Shown here: piece after piece, positions 35,101 to 47,800 of the stretch
Layout of the letters: every line of letters begins with the position of its first letter
Numbering within the stretch: position 1 is the first letter of the stretch
From: Diprion similis
Taxonomy: Eukaryota; Arthropoda; Insecta; Hymenoptera; Diprionidae
Direction of reading: 5' to 3'
Length of the DNA: 64,000 nt
NCBI RefSeq assembly: GCF_021155765.1
Contig: NC_060109.1
Location: 2,877,001-2,941,000 of the forward strand
Made by a program: the position numbers and the translations under genes
The notes under the pieces: generated by a model
The model's database searches: none
What the model was told of the DNA's origin: nothing
What the model saw: the letters and a program-made list of their open reading frames with translations, nothing else

Positions 35101-38100
35101 TCCAGAGAAGACTACATGCAGTTAGTTTACTGCGCATTATCAGATATTCAGGGTGATATAACGCTATTACCACCTGCCATTATCAAGCCAGAGTTATTGT
35201 GGTCTGGTAAACAGTTATTATCAACAGTTATAATTAATGTTACACCACGTGGCAAAGCAAAGATTAATCTTACCGCTAGTGCAAAGATTGGCCCAAAAGC
35301 ATGGGAAGCTAGGAAGCCGCGACGTTGGAAATGCGGCACCGAATTCAGTGATCCAAAAACAATGTCAGAAGCTGAAGTAGTTATACGTAGTGGCGAACTG
35401 CTATGCGGCGTGCTCGACAAAATTCATTATGGCGCTACACCTTATGGACTGATACATTGCGTATACGAGGTTCGTACATTTAGATTTTGTAATTCATTTC
35501 AACAGAATGTATCATTTTTTCAATACTATTGATGTAAATCTCTGAAACAGCTTTACGGTGGTACATACTCAAGCAGGATGCTGAGTGCGTTCGGAAAATT
35601 ATTCCAAGCATTTCTTCAGAGAGATGGCTTTACTTTGGGAATAGAAGATATCTTGATTCTTTCAAACGCTGATGAAGAACGTACGAAATTCATCGAGTCA
35701 TGTAGAAAGGTAACAATGACACTTTACATCAATAAGATATGGAAATTGAGCTATTCAAAATTTAAAATGCAAGTAGAATTCGTAACTTCCATGGAACCAC
35801 GTCTAGCTTCACAGAAATTCTAATGAGAGGGTGCTTGTGTAATATGTTGTACGATTGCAGAAAATTCTCTGAGGACTATAGAATATAATAGAACTCCAGA
35901 TGGTTTCCTAAGACTTTCCTCGTCATTCAAGATCAATTTCAATCATTTGAGACTGTTTTAGAATGTGCATACTCACTTTTGTCTTCTGGGTTGTGTATAC
36001 TTGCTTACTTCGTATTCTGGGAAACAGATCTGCCAAAAGGAATGTTAAATTACAAGCCTGTCTGACCTGTGTACTCAATTTTCACTCAAGACATGATTTA
36101 CACCAGATCTACAATATATTCATCCTGTATTGTCATATATTAGGTAGGCGAAAGTACCCAGAAATCGGTGCTCGAGTTGCCTGAAGAGACACCGATGACA
36201 GAAGTAAAATCAAAAATACAAGAATCATACTTGAGAAATTCTAAGTTCCAAGCGCAAATCGATCGTAAATACAAAACTGCTCTGGATGTCTATACGAATG
36301 ACATAAACAAAACATGCCTGCCAGCTGGACTCCTTAAAAAATTTCCGGATAATAATTTGCAACTTATGGTTCAGTCCGGGGCTAAAGGTTCGACTGTTAA
36401 TACCATGCAGATTTCTTGCCTACTTGGGCAAATTGAATTGGAAGGAAAGAGACCGCCGCTAATGATCAGTGGCAAAAGTCTTCCCTCTTTCGCTGCTTAT
36501 GATCCAACGCCAAGAGCTGGCGGCTTCATTGACGGTCGTTTTATGACAGGAATTCAACCCCAAGAGTTCTTCTTCCATTGCATGGCAGGCAGAGAAGGGT
36601 TGATTGATACTGCGGTGAAAACCAGTAGATCTGGATACTTGCAGAGGTGTTTAATCAAGCATTTGGAAGGCTTAACCGTCAGTTACGATTCAACTGTTCG
36701 CGATTCTGACGGCAGTTTAGTTCAGTTATATTACGGAGAAGATGGGCTTGATGTACCGAGTTCTCAATTTCTAAAAAACGAGCAACTGGATTTTTTGGTC
36801 CATAATAGAAATGCGATTGTTGAAAAGGAATTGCTAAGCCGTCTCAAAGACGATCTGAGCACTGAGAAAATCTTGAAGACAGGACGGAAAATGCAAAAGT
36901 GGATGAAGAAACACGGTGATCCCTTACAGAAGCGTCGCGCAAGCGAATTTGCCAAATTTTCTGAAAAAAATCGACTAGATGATCCCAAGTACAAAAAGAT
37001 CAATAAAGTTTGCGGCAGAAGCAAGGGTGCATTACGTTTGATGAGAGAATGGGTAAATATTGACAAAGAGACGAAGGAAAGTTACAAGTGCTCGCGATGC
37101 CCTGACCCTGTGATTTCAAAGTACAAACAGGACTCCAACTATGGAGTTCTAACGGAAAGAATAGAAGGCTTGATAAACGATTATCTGTCAAAAAGGAAAG
37201 TCGAAAAGTCTGCAGATATATCCGAAGACGAACTCAGAGATCTCTTATCATTCAAAGTAATGAAGACCCTTTGCCAGCCCGGAGAGCCCGTAGGATTACT
37301 AGCAGCGCAATCAATCGGCGAGCCGTCAACGCAGATGACGTTGAATACTTTCCATTTCGCGGGACGTGGTGAAATGAACGTAACCCTCGGAATTCCGAGA
37401 TTACGAGAGATCCTTATGATGGCCTCGAAGAATATAAAAACACCCTCGATGGAAATTCCATTTAGGCAGAGTCTTGAAAATCTAGAAAAACAATCGGATA
37501 ACTTAAGACTAAAGTTAACCCGATGCACTTTGTCAAACGTCTTGAGAAGTATTGGTGTGGACGGAAGATTAGAAATTGAACCTCAGAGAAGGATGACTTA
37601 CAAGTTGATGATAAAATTCTTACCTCACAAAAGCTACAAACGAGAATACTGCGTAGGACGCAAGTACGTTTTACAAGCAACGGAATATTTCTTCTTCAAA
37701 GAACTGTTTAAAGAAATAAAAAAAGCAGCTCAAGTATCCGGGGCTTTGTTGTATAGTGAGGAGAACAAGGAATCAGCTAACGATGATCAACTAGACGCAG
37801 ATGACCCTGAAAGTGTGCCTAGCAATTCGACTAAAGGGAGACTAGATTTTGGGGAAATGCACGAATCTTCTGACGAAGACGAAGCTGCCGAGGATGCAGA
37901 TGCGACTGCAGCTAGATCACTTTCCAGACACAAAGAAAGTCAGGAATATGATGACCCTGAAGAAACGAACGACGAGTCTGATGAAAACGAAGATGAGAAA
38001 AAAGAGGATGACAAAACTGTGTCAACTGAATCAAATGGAGGTGCAGAGACAAAGAACAATGAGTTCAAAAATATGATTACAGAGAAAAGGAAAAAACTAA

Positions 38101-39480
38101 TTGTTGACATGTACCCCCATGCTATTGAGTACAACTTCGACGATAGGAAATATTTATCATGCGAATTAAAGTTCTGGGTAGGTATTATAGTTAGAAAAAG
38201 TTAATATTGATCGTACTAATATACATGCTATTATAAAAATTCATTTTTCAGCTACCTTTGAAAATGACAAAACTGGACTTATCTACGATCATTAAATCTG
38301 TCGCAGAAAAGGTCGTATTATGGCAAACGCCTCAGATAAAGCGAGCATTTACATTCCAAAATCTGAACAATGAAACTGTTCTGAAAACTGATGGAATAAA
38401 CATTGTAGTAAGTATACAATCGTAATTATATTTCAATTGTCCTCGATATTATGTAAAGTACTCACCAAAAACAGTACACGAAGTAAAACTGAGGTCTCCG
38501 TTATAGTTTTCCAATTAGATTCCAGAAATGTCCTACTTTTCATATTTACAACAGCTTTAATAGCTGAAAATTATTTTCAAACGGCAATTTTCATATCGCT
38601 ACACATTTGATATTATGAAAAGATTGCATCGTTGGCATTCTCGCTATAAAATTTAAAAAGATGGTCATAGCAAAACGTTTAGCAAGCTAATTTTTCCAAA
38701 ATGTTACTAAAATAGTTTGCCTAGCATCGTAAAGACAATTGTCTAATCTTGTTGCTACTTATGGTTTGAAAATATTAACTCGTTTTATTTCTTCCTCAGG
38801 AAATGTTCAAATACAACGAAATCCTAGATCTCAACAGATTATACTCTAACGACATATATGGGATTGCACAAACCTACGGCATTGAAGCAGCGAATAGAGT
38901 GATAGTAAAAGAAGTGAAAGATGTGTTTAAAATGTACGGAATTACTGTAGATCCGCGACATTTGCTTCTGATCGCTGACTACATGACTTTTGATGGAACT
39001 TTCCAGCCGCTAAGTCGTAAAGGAATGGAGAACTCTGCATCTCCCCTCCAGCAAATCAGTTTTGAGAGTTCGCTCACCTTCCTGAAGAATGCTACGCTAC
39101 ACAGTAAGCAGTCGTATTATTAAATTTTGTTCAATCCTTCAAAAATCTAAAAATAAGATCAGTCCGCGAATAAGACGACGAGGACCAATTTGGTGGGTGC
39201 TGTCAACGACGAAAAACCTTTGCTTATGTTCGGAACAATACGGTATATAATATAGAGAAAACCGTAATTAAGTGCACCATTGACATTTGCATAAAGATTG
39301 GTTTTTCATCCACAGTGGAGTCGAACTTTCAATGTTTTTTCACTACAATTATTCATTTCAGACAAACGAGATGACCTCGTCTCACCATCCAGTCGCTTGA
39401 TGATCGGTCAACCTTGCAAATCTGGGACAGGATCATTTGATTTGATGCATAGAATGGAAATGTACATTCCGAGTCAGTGA
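32136..39480 (+). CDS. POLR1A: RNA polymerase I largest subunit
   Basis: Catalytic subunit of RNA polymerase I, transcribing pre-rRNA in the nucleolus. Twelve exons: 32136-32319, 32498-33068, 33401-33746, 33838-34202, 34464-34822, 34908-35022, 35106-35469, 35551-35709, 36144-38177, 38252-38407, 38800-39103, 39362-39480; 1,691 residues (human 1,720), all phases closing, TGA at 39478-39480. The N-terminal clamp has a zinc site, [20 protein letters not shown]. The active-site loop is [14 protein letters not shown] in exon 5, with the Mg-binding D-F-D-G-D. Downstream come [12 protein letters not shown], the bridge-helix/funnel region ([20 protein letters not shown]), the trigger-loop region ([34 protein letters not shown]) and the C-terminal cleft ([40 protein letters not shown]). 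An acidic Asp/Glu/Ser insert (about 37790-38030) matches the expander/jaw region. In-frame Mets at 32160 and 32166 are alternative starts; the first ATG was taken. Confidence 0.98.
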
Positions 39481-39546
39481 CCAATAGAGCAGAAGTTATA
39501 TTTACACAATGACAAACATGTGGCCGCTAAATGCAGAAATTAATGA

Positions 39547-39552
39547 AATAAA
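39547..39552 (+). terminator. Poly(A) signal of POLR1A
   Basis: AATAAA 67 bases after the POLR1A stop, the first canonical signal downstream. Confidence 0.6.
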
Positions 39553-40313
39553 TTATTTAAAATTCGGTCTGAATATTCTTTAATCCCGAACAATTGAAAA
39601 ATAAAAATGTCATTACGAATTCATTTGTGTCATTTTTAACTGCATTGACATAATTTACACGGTATTTTTTCGTCAAATGAATAAACTATATCAAATGCTG
39701 CGATAACAATGTTCTTTTTTTGTTACTTATCTGTCAATTCATTTATGTATTTGGAACTTGTGATTTGTATCAATCAAAGCGTATTGTTAACTAATTAAGT
39801 ACCTACATAGTAAAAACAAAAAGATAATACACGGTTCTGTAACTTTTATAATTATATATTTATCAATGGTTTTAAATGAAAACTCTACTAAATCAATGAA
39901 AACGATCGTTAGATGAATTGAATTTGTTCTAAACTGGATTCTCTCTTTGCTTCTTACCTTACACCAACAAAATGAAAGCAGACATTTTAATTAGCGTTAT
40001 TGTGGTGATACCTAATCACCTAAATCATATACCTATTTTATATTAACGATATATTCTACCATCTGTATTGTATTATAATATAAAATACAATTTCTTTCTG
40101 TAGACAAATCGGACAATTTTTCGATGACAACTTAAACGTTAGTTTCTAAGAACTGTTGTGTACTGCAATGAATTTTATAAAAAGGCCGATATAAAGTATA
40201 TGAAAATGATTTGACTGAAAAATAATTGATCATGAATGTATAATCATATTACTCGATGTATATGAGTATATATAATTACAGCATCAATGTCGACATTTCA
40301 AGGTTTTCTTTCC

Positions 40314-40319
40314 TTTATT
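40314..40319 (-). terminator. Candidate poly(A) signal of the thioredoxin gene
   Basis: TTTATT on plus (AATAAA on minus), about 300 bases past the thioredoxin stop. A TA-rich microsatellite (about 40500-40558) lies between. Confidence 0.4.
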
Positions 40320-40619
40320 TTTATTCTATTTCAGTAATAAGAAAATTCAACATTAAACTGTGTATTGTATACAGATTGGTATGTAATAATATATCTGTGC
40401 GACAGCACAACAGAACAGTTTTCAACTGGATTTATCCTATTATAAATGATGCGCTGACAATAACTTTAAAAATCAGCGGAATATTTCAATTTCTGATTTC
40501 TATATACATATACATATATATATTTGTATATACTCATACATATATATGTGTATATAATGATTTGTGTTTAGCATTGTTTACAATTAAAAATAATGGAATA
40601 GATTTCTTTTTAAAGATTT

Positions 40620-41129
40620 TCACTTGTGTTTTTGAATAGTGCTTTTTAGTTTGTCGAAATTGGCACCGGCAAATGACTCCAGCTGAAACAATAATATGCG
40701 ATATTTAATTGACAAATATTTCACACAGCACATGATTTGCAGTGAAAATGAAAGTAGAAAATAAAGTCAGACCGGAAAAAACACTTGAAAAACTTCTTAC
40801 CACGGTAGAATTTTTAATGAAAACGAAGGTGGGCATGCTCGATATTTCATACTCGAAGGCAATATCCTCGCACTCGTCGACGTCAACTTTGAGGATGATG
40901 ACGTCATTGAGTTCCTGGAGAGGAAGCAGGAGAATTAATTTTCACATGTTCACATTGGAATGGAATTGCATAAAAATTCAATATCTAGTTGTAATTAGTA
41001 TTTTTTTCTCACCTTGGACAATTCCTCGAGCTTTGGCGCAATCATTTTGCACGGTCCACACCAAGTAGCAAAGAAATCTATGACCACCAGCGTACCTCCA
41101 GCCTCAGCCAATTTGGCCTTCAGGTCAGC
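40620..41129 (-). CDS. TXN: Thioredoxin (first coding exon not located)
   Basis: Cytosolic disulfide reductase. Exons 41129-41013, 40914-40801 and 40682-40620 (TGA stop at 40622-40620) give 97 residues, all phase 0. The catalytic motif is [19 protein letters not shown] in the first of these; the second has [13 protein letters not shown] and the cis-Pro loop [11 protein letters not shown]; the third ends [17 protein letters not shown]. Family length is about 105-107, so only some 8-10 N-terminal residues are missing. A possible upstream piece, 41775-41741, encodes LQTLINIPHDR with a GTAGGA donor in the right phase, but it lacks an ATG and would need another exon. The gene converges on POLR1A. 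The first intron may extend far into the desert to the right. Confidence 0.92.
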
Positions 41130-41141
41130 CTAAAAATAGAG

Positions 41142-44100
41142 CAGAGAAATTGACTTAGTTTATTAAAAAAAAGTACTCGATAAGAAATTGACTATTTCTA
41201 TGAACATAGCACGACAATAATTGAACTGTAAACAGTTTCTGCGCTATATTACAATAACACTTGGACAGTACTAAATTTCACTAGGTTGAAGTTAATAACT
41301 TTATCGTAACGAAATGCTGGAAAAAAAGAAACTAAGATTTTAAAGTAAATGTTCCTTAATCCTAAGTTGTAGTTATTTAAATGGGGCAAAGTCGTACAAA
41401 CATTAAATTAGATAGTTGCGTTGATTTTACATATGTGTACACGAATGTGAAATCGAATATTAATACATAATCCTAATAGAACTGCCAAATAATTTCAACT
41501 AAAGAATGTTAGACAAGCGTATTGAAAAAATTGAGAAAGTAAGGAGAACTGCGAATAAGACAATTAAATGATTTGTGTACTAAACATCGTTGCACATCAA
41601 CTATGGGTCATAAAATTCACCTCTAACAATAGGCTGATTTAACAGTAAAGAACTAACATGAGCATTGTTTCTCTTCAAGTAAATTCTTGTATATACAAAA
41701 TGTTGTCACGGCAACCAGGAAAAACAAGGCCAAGTCCTACCCTGTCGTGGGGTATGTTAATCAAGGTTTGTAGACCTATTAATAGAATTGTAGAATGATG
41801 AAGATAGCTCAATCATAATATTGATTTCGTTACTAAATGTCAAAAAAATATATGTTTGGTATAAATATTCCAGGTAATTTAGTTTAGTATATTACGGGAA
41901 AACACGCTTTTGCATGATACAATTTATTATGCTAGAGTTCTGGAATAATTTATGAGAGTATAACGTGGCGTCTCAATTTGTATAAACAGGTATACACAGG
42001 TATTGAATTTTCACTCACAAAGAATTCCACAGTTTTGTCAGTAATATAATTGTGCATGTAATACATTCATTTTCTAGGGCTCTAGAACCTCGGTGTAGTG
42101 TACAAAATCTATAAATCCTTTCTACCTCTTGACTTTTCATTACCTGCTAAATTTTATCGCACATAAATTAGATGTAACAGTATCTCACAGTCATTACGAA
42201 TCGATTGATTACATGTCATAGTTTTAATAACCCAGATACTTCTGTCCGACAATGCAAATCAATATGAATAAAAAGTATATGTTGTCATGCTTTTTTAGAT
42301 ACTTGACTTGCTAATGTGTTTAAAGTGAACAATTGACAATTGCCATAGTGATTTCCTATTCCATCAATCGAATATTGTTTATCTACATTCTGATAAATAT
42401 TTTGTAACATTGACAAATTTGAATAATCAGAATGACAGATTTTTGAAAGCTTAAAATTTTTATTGCAAGCTATGAACACGTTTAAAAAAATTCAATTTCC
42501 TGTGTTTTGATAATGGTGTAAAAAAAAAATAATTGTATTTAGTACTCGATTACAAGCGAAAGTCGAACAGCGGTCAAACTGACACAAAAAAAAAGAAAGT
42601 TATTGCCAGTAATTCAAATAGCTGTATTTTCCTTCTATTTTTCTCTCATCAAAATCTCAGTAACAAAGAACGACATATCAGTGATCACATCAGTCGACTT
42701 ATTGTTAGACTTAGACCAATTGTGTAGACGTTCATAACATTTCATTGCATTGAAGGATAACTGAAAGTTCATACGATTTTTCAAACTTTATCTTGAGTTT
42801 GGATATTAACCAGATACATGACAAGATTACATAAAATGACGTCATATTTCATGTAATTGCTCGAGATAACGTAAATGTCGATAAAACTTGCATAAAACTA
42901 TCATTGCCATACGACATCATGAAACTTTATAAAATGTTACTGAACTTTAATGTAACAACTGTCTTAGTCGATTTTTAAAATTTCGTGAAAATGTACAAGA
43001 TTTCGTTCTATACTTTTGTAAAGTTTCGCTAAAATGTAATAAATTTCTTCAAAATTTTGCACAAAATTGTACAGCATCTCCGAGGGATTTGGCTAATCTC
43101 GTACTCGATAATTTGTCAAAATTGCTCTATATCCTTATCATGAGATTTGACGATTATACGAACCAAATGACGTCACTCCCCCTCCCAATATGGCCGCGAT
43201 CGCGGTTTCGTGAATTCGGCGAAGTGTCGTAAGTTATGAAAAAGTTTCAATAGGGCACGGAATGTATGACTCTTAACTGAGATATATATATATATTTATA
43301 TATATAACATTTTACATGCATGCTCTATATATAGATCAAAGAGATGACAGCAATTCATCTCGTTGACTTGTATTTTGATTCACGTTATTCCATCAAGTTC
43401 AGCTTATTATCGTGTCGAAAACGTTGCGTTTCCGCGTGATTGAAGATAGTAACGTTGCTGTAACTATGCATGTTCAGAAAAAATCTTCGCACCATAAGAC
43501 TAGTCTGAAATTTAGTAAACTAAGCTGAACTAAACATACCCATATTTTCAAAAACCAACTCCTTGAAAAACCGTCTAGAATTGCATTGCAACACTGGGTC
43601 GTTCAGGGAACAGTCTTTTTCTCAATATGAATTTTTATTAACAATACTTTTGAACTTATGATTCTGCCAACTTTTGGATAATGTAGTTGACACTTTGAGA
43701 AAAAAAACTCTGACAACGGGTGTGAAAAACAAGTGTTCACACGGAGGGTCTAGTGATGCATCATATTCTACACTGGAAAGATTATTTTCAAAGCTTGTTG
43801 TTGTTCAACAGTATTAAATTGTATTCCATGAGATATCGTATACTGCACAAAGAAAGGGTTTTTTGAATGTACTAAATGTTGCGGTTAAACAGGGCGAAAG
43901 AAATATCACTTGGTAAATTCAATGATTTTTTTTTATTTTTGGGTACATTGTTAAACCACAATTTAAGGATTTAATTAAACAGTGGAACATCCCGATAGCG
44001 GACACCTGTTTAGGGTCGGAAATATTGTATATCTCCTTAAAAGATGCATCAAATATCACTTATATAAGAGAGCGTATAGACGGGTCACGATAAAAGCAAA

Positions 44101-44164
44101 GAACATAAAAAATCCGTGAACCAATTTATGTTATAATATAACTGGGCGAAAATTAGCTGACGAA
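41142..44164. other. Gene-poor region, perhaps the thioredoxin first intron
   Basis: No exon supported beyond the tentative 41775-41741 piece. A perfect 12-base palindrome CCGCGATCGCGG (about 43194) sits in a small GC-rich patch near 43180-43230, next to a TA repeat (43284-43308). That patch could be a promoter; nothing proves it. Confidence 0.4.
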
Positions 44165-44810
44165 CAAAATAGTCTTTCCGTTTTTTCATGAGGATGAAGT
44201 TGGTAACGCTATTGGAATGATTAACGTTTCGGAAAATTGTAATTTCACAATTGCAGGAATGTCTGAAATTCAGTAAATCATAATAAGGCAAAACGTATTG
44301 ATATTTTGAAAACTTGACTGCTTCAAAGTCACTATAAACTTGCACAATAGTAATTTTTTTCCCCCCAATGTTTCGTCACGTTAACGTTACTAACTTCGCA
44401 GCCTCATGCTTTTCCACGATACGTCTGCATGACTTGAGACATGGATGATTTCGTCATTTCAATTGCAGCGTTAACGAAAGCATTTAAATTTTTTATTTTC
44501 ATCGACATTTGTTACGTGAGCGCATGTGATTCGTGACTCCTAATCTACCTGCATTTCGAGACATATCATCGAAGCGCTAGATTATGTTTATTAAAAATCA
44601 AGATTAGCAGAAGGTTAAAGTTCGCAAGGAGACATTGGGGAAAAAATCACAATTTTCTTATTTTTACAATGACTTTGAAGAAATTAAAGATTTCAAAATA
44701 TGAGTATGTTTTGTTTTATTACGATTCACTGGATATCAAACAATTTCAGAATAGCCAAATGCATAACGGTTTTTACCGTTACTCACTTCGACATGATAAA
44801 TTAGCAACGA
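44165..44810. repeat. Diverged inverted repeat, arms about 200 bases
   Basis: The complement of about 44165-44385 aligns with about 44620-44810: ACATTGGGG near the loop, then ACTTTGAAG, TTTCAAAATAT and TTATTA(T/C)GATT at matching spacing, roughly 70% identical by eye. The loop is about 235 bases. Arms read outward give similar peptide strings (SKYQYVLPYYD and SKYEYVLFYYD), which follows from the DNA similarity and is not evidence of coding. Probably an old foldback or MITE-type element. Confidence 0.6.
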
Positions 44811-47800
44811 ATCCGGCTGAGTTCATTCATGTTGTAATAGCTGCGAATATATTCGCTGAATCACGCCGCTTATCAATTGTTCCAAGTCTAAAATAAGCTG
44901 CGGTCTTTTGCCGGTTGTAATTATAGTATTTCCGGCACTGCGTACTATTTAATGGATGTATCTACACATCCTACGCCGACGAATTAGGGAGATATGCAGA
45001 GCGTGCTGTATAAACGACGTAATCAAAGACAAAAACGAGTACCAAGGATAGAGAAGAAGTTGCATAATGCGATCACATTTCTCCGATCCGTAATTATTTA
45101 GGCCGCTCGCGATCTCGGGTATGATCAATATTGTAAAAGCAAGCCTGATGCGGGCGAATCGAAGCCGGAGCGAAGGTCGATGAGAAGGATAAAAGAGGCG
45201 GAAAAAATACCGAAGAGTTGTATGTGAGCCTAAAGAGGGAAATAGTGCGACGAGGAGTGCCGACATTTTATCAAATGTTATCGCTCTAGTACTTGGTCAA
45301 TTATCGACAGATTATCAATCCAGATCCCTTTACTGAGGTTGTAAACTTTCTACCCGCGTGCACTGAGCAAACTCTATGAACGCGTTCAACCAACGGGTGG
45401 GACATTTTTTACAAATCGGCACTACAAAGTTTAAAAGATATAACGATAATAATCCTAGACTTGGTCGACTTAGGAAATGAGACATGCGTCGATGGGTCAG
45501 CCTTCCAGTTACAACTAACACGCCACTGGCAATTATTGCCTTCTCCATTTCCTTTCAAGGTTATCCGCCCGCCTATTCCTCCAACAGCGTAATAATCTTT
45601 AGGTTAAACTTGTTTAACTGGTTATTGTTCTCGTTCAACATGTCATTTATTATTATTTTCTTTCTCTCTCTCTCTCTTGATTTTTGTCTAGAAGGGAGTG
45701 GACTTACCGAGCTAGCAATTTGGTTAACCATTTTTAACGATGAACGAGTTGCTTCTTTGCAGCGTACTTCGCGATGCCGTCACTTGACTTCGTAAGTCCG
45801 CACTTGGAACACTGAGCTGGACTGATCAGTGAGGAAAAGTGAACGTAAAACTAGGGGAGTGGAGACCAATGATCGAATGACGAATACCGCCACGGCAGCG
45901 CCATGGTCTCGGATACGACGGTGTAATTGAGGTGTTTCCGGAAATGCCCGAAGAAACCCGAACCGATATATGAATTGATATCTATACAACATCGATATAC
46001 AATGTATTGCCTCCTGAACACTATTTCATATGGTGTCATGGCTGCCAACTTTCATGGGGATTGTATGGAAGACTCGACACTCGGATTGCGGATCTATGTG
46101 GAAATTCCACACCCTTAACGTGACTTTTATTCACGGAAAAATATCCTGCTACGGTAGTTTGCTTGCAACTAGAATTCCCTAGAATAGATTTTAAATGAAT
46201 TGATTATAATAAAAATTACTACAACAGACTAAAGCAAAATCGAAAAAATCGTGAAAGAAACCAGATTTTATCCCCCCCCCCCCCCCCCATATTTTTGCTA
46301 ATTCCGCATCCTCAGTGAGGTCAAGATGCGGGCTTTGTATGGTGTCACTTCCGGTTTTAGTATATACGATTGAACTTTCAGTGCCTTCCTTTCACACTCT
46401 CATTGCACTCTCGTCTGATTATTATTTTTCGTATGCGGGATCGGAAACGTCATTGTGAATCATAATGACCGAGGGACCAAATTGACGCAATATCTTCCGG
46501 GTAAAATTTCCCTTCGGGGAATACCGATTACTCAACAGTCAGAATTTCGAGTAAAACAGCCTGTACGTTTTAGAGGAAAGGTGGAATAATCATACTGAAA
46601 AGAGAAAAATAAATCCCGCTTAATAATGAAATATTTTTAATTTTTCGATGCTCGTATAATTCTTTGCTATAGGATCTCGATTTGATTGATCTTTTCACAT
46701 TATTGTGGCCTTGGAAAAGAGCGTTTGGTATGATTGCTCTGTGATATTGTTCAAGGCTTATGAATTTCAAATTATTGAATTTTGCCGCGCGGCGAAGGTA
46801 TTGTCGAATTTTTCTAATTCCTTCAAATATAGTTTTTCGAACTCAGCTAAGAGTGCTAGTTATTTATTATATCATACAGAAATTATCAATATAATTGATC
46901 TTCACGTACACAGCATGTATGATCTTGAAAATGCTGTTACTTCATTTCATTAACATTTCTTCCAAGTATCATTCAAAAGAAACATTTTACATTTACATAA
47001 ATTTACGTAAACTTTTCGACTTTGATATCTTACGTATTTGCTACTCACAAAATCTCCGCAGTTATACGCCCTTCAATGATTAGGAATTCGGACATATCAA
47101 ATGTTTCTAATAAACAAATTGGCACAAGAACATACTTATTAATTTCCCTAATTGCATTGCAGGATTCCGGGAAATGAACAGACAAAGCACATAAATTTCT
47201 TTTACTGTCACATTTTCGGTTACTCACAATCAGAAGCTTTTGTACATGAGGATACATTGCAACATTAAGTATCATGCAACGGTATAAGTATCATGAATGG
47301 TAATTCCTATTGCCAATGATTCCTCAGTGTAAAAGCCCATGGTATAAACTATAAGTCCTAACGGATTCGATGGATGATTGGCTATATTCTTTGAACACGT
47401 TCTGCTCATTTCTCGTCATGGGACTGTAGCCTCAAGGATACTCATCGCCACACTATAGCTATCTACATGACATAAGCATGACTGAAGACGTGTATAATAA
47501 CGTTCCGGTTCCACAAGCAAGCGAATGTGCACGTATGCGAAAAATGATGTTTATGTGTGCCGAGACCCGGATTAAGGGGGTACGAGGCGTAAGGCTGCTG
47601 TACAAAAAAGACCGAATGGCGATTGTACAAGATGGTCCGATAGGTTAAATTTAAAAAGTCGTGATAGAAAATTAAATCAACTAAGGTTGAGAAAAACATT
47701 TTTATTATAATATTTCTCTTACCTAATTAAGTTTTTATGAAATATTATTATATAGGGAAACTCGTTTTGTATTATCTTTGATATTGAGTAATTATATTTC

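Noticed and set aside
36764-38134. Several minus-strand frames of 60-115 codons inside POLR1A exon 9
   Set aside because: Antisense shadows of a well-conserved coding exon.
45484-46118. Frames of 60-103 codons in the GC-richer patch near 45.5-46.1 kb
   Set aside because: They overlap each other on both strands, show no family motif and lack paired splice sites; a promoter region is at least as likely.
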